Assembly: GCA_013433145.1 (NCBI GenBank)
Contig: CM024179.1
Span: 2,528,501 to 2,592,500, forward strand
DNA from: Ascaris suum
Taxonomy: Eukaryota > Nematoda > Chromadorea > Rhabditida > Ascarididae
Length of the DNA stretch: 64,000 nucleotides
Reading direction: 5' to 3'
Positions 63,501 to 64,000 of this stretch are shown here, piece after piece (the stretch's first letter is position 1; each line of letters opens with the position of its first letter). The notes below the pieces were generated by a model, which was given only the letters and a program-made list of their open reading frames with translations, made no database searches and was not told where the DNA came from. The translations under genes and the position numbers were made by a program.

Positions 63501-64000
63501 CCCTTAACATGAACCAGTATGCTTCTAGATTTTCACGAATCGCTCTTGCGAGAGTAGGTTGTGACCGTAGCGGTGCACAAGTGAATCGGGCCTTAGGAGT
63601 GCCTGGTGATCTTTGGCGCTGAGTTGGCACTATTCATGCCAAGGTTACGAAGGTTCTGTGAGAGCGAAGTCTCCCAGCCGTCGTGTTACCCCTATGCCTT
63701 ACTATTTTTGATTTTATTAAGGCTTAACAGAAACTTTAACCTCACGTTTTGTCGCCGGATTACACGGCATCCAGTCGAACCTCGAAAGGGAACCAATTTA
63801 TGGACCATTAAAGGACAAATCACGGATAGGGTGGCCAAAACCTTTAAACATCTTATATCGATCAGGCAACAAAAAAAAAACAAATTCTGCTCGGGTGGAT
63901 TGTGCGAGAGTTCCGGTTTCACTAGATGAATGTCTATTTGTTTTAGCACGTATTACTTACCAGTAATTTATGAAATCGTTTGGTTCGGTGAATGCCACTT
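60261..64000. other. Right flank without a supported gene
   Basis: Contains dispersed repeat modules, a poly-G tract at about 62474-62494 and an A tract near 62350. Plus-strand frames at 61940-62309 overlap in different frames, and the one at 63606-63929 has no recognised domain. The AG before 60260 may be the 5' boundary of the unrecognised gene, or further exons may lie here. Confidence 0.4.
63955..64000 (-). repeat. Dispersed repeat, first module, reverse, cut by the window end
   Basis: The reverse complement reads CCAAACGATTTCATAAATTACTGG, matching the CCGGTTTCATAAATTGTGGG core of the first module. Confidence 0.4.

Overview
This is AT-rich animal DNA, most likely nematode. Coding capacity is in spliced exons, so the long uninterrupted ORFs are misleading; many are translated (AT)n microsatellites. 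I rebuilt five multi-exon genes by matching splice sites, reading phase and recognisable protein motifs. A nematode source is suggested by the worm-like bestrophin, by the GT14 branching enzyme, and by a splice-acceptor-like AG 5-21 nt upstream of every initiator ATG, as expected if messages are trans-spliced. Introns run from about 90 nt to over 3 kb, with no Caenorhabditis-like run of ~50-nt introns. The species cannot be fixed from this window.

Layout. 1-15,129: gene-poor, with two (AT)n arrays, old dispersed repeats, a GC-richer block at about 8.47-8.95 kb and a decayed coding-like block at 11.8-12.7 kb. 15,130-24,752 (+): core-2/I-branching N-acetylglucosaminyltransferase, GT14 family, 9 exons, 467 aa. 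29,058-26,634 (-): RNA polymerase I subunit RPA43-like protein, 5 exons, 226 aa, convergent with the GT14 gene. 34,230-30,434 (-): Gemin8-like SMN-complex subunit, 4 exons, 216 aa. 47,786-37,534 (-): bestrophin Cl- channel, 12 exons, 529 aa, with a basic, Ser-rich tail. 60,260-53,271 (-): an unrecognised 429-aa protein, 9 exons. 60.3-64 kb: repeats, no supported gene.

The genes do not form a pathway. There is one Golgi glycosyltransferase, one anion channel, two nuclear RNA-machinery proteins (rRNA transcription and snRNP assembly, adjacent on the same strand) and one unknown. The most unusual signals are: (i) a repeat array just upstream of GT14 exon 6 that copies the exon's splice acceptor and first codons, each acceptor-bearing copy ending in a stop; (ii) an eight-copy 20-bp minisatellite in a bestrophin intron; (iii) a ~27-bp array just beyond the bestrophin stop; (iv) a dispersed ~400-bp two-part repeat family; (v) a tRNA-like sequence inside a bestrophin intron. 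All homology calls rest on reading the translated sequence by eye; no database was searched.
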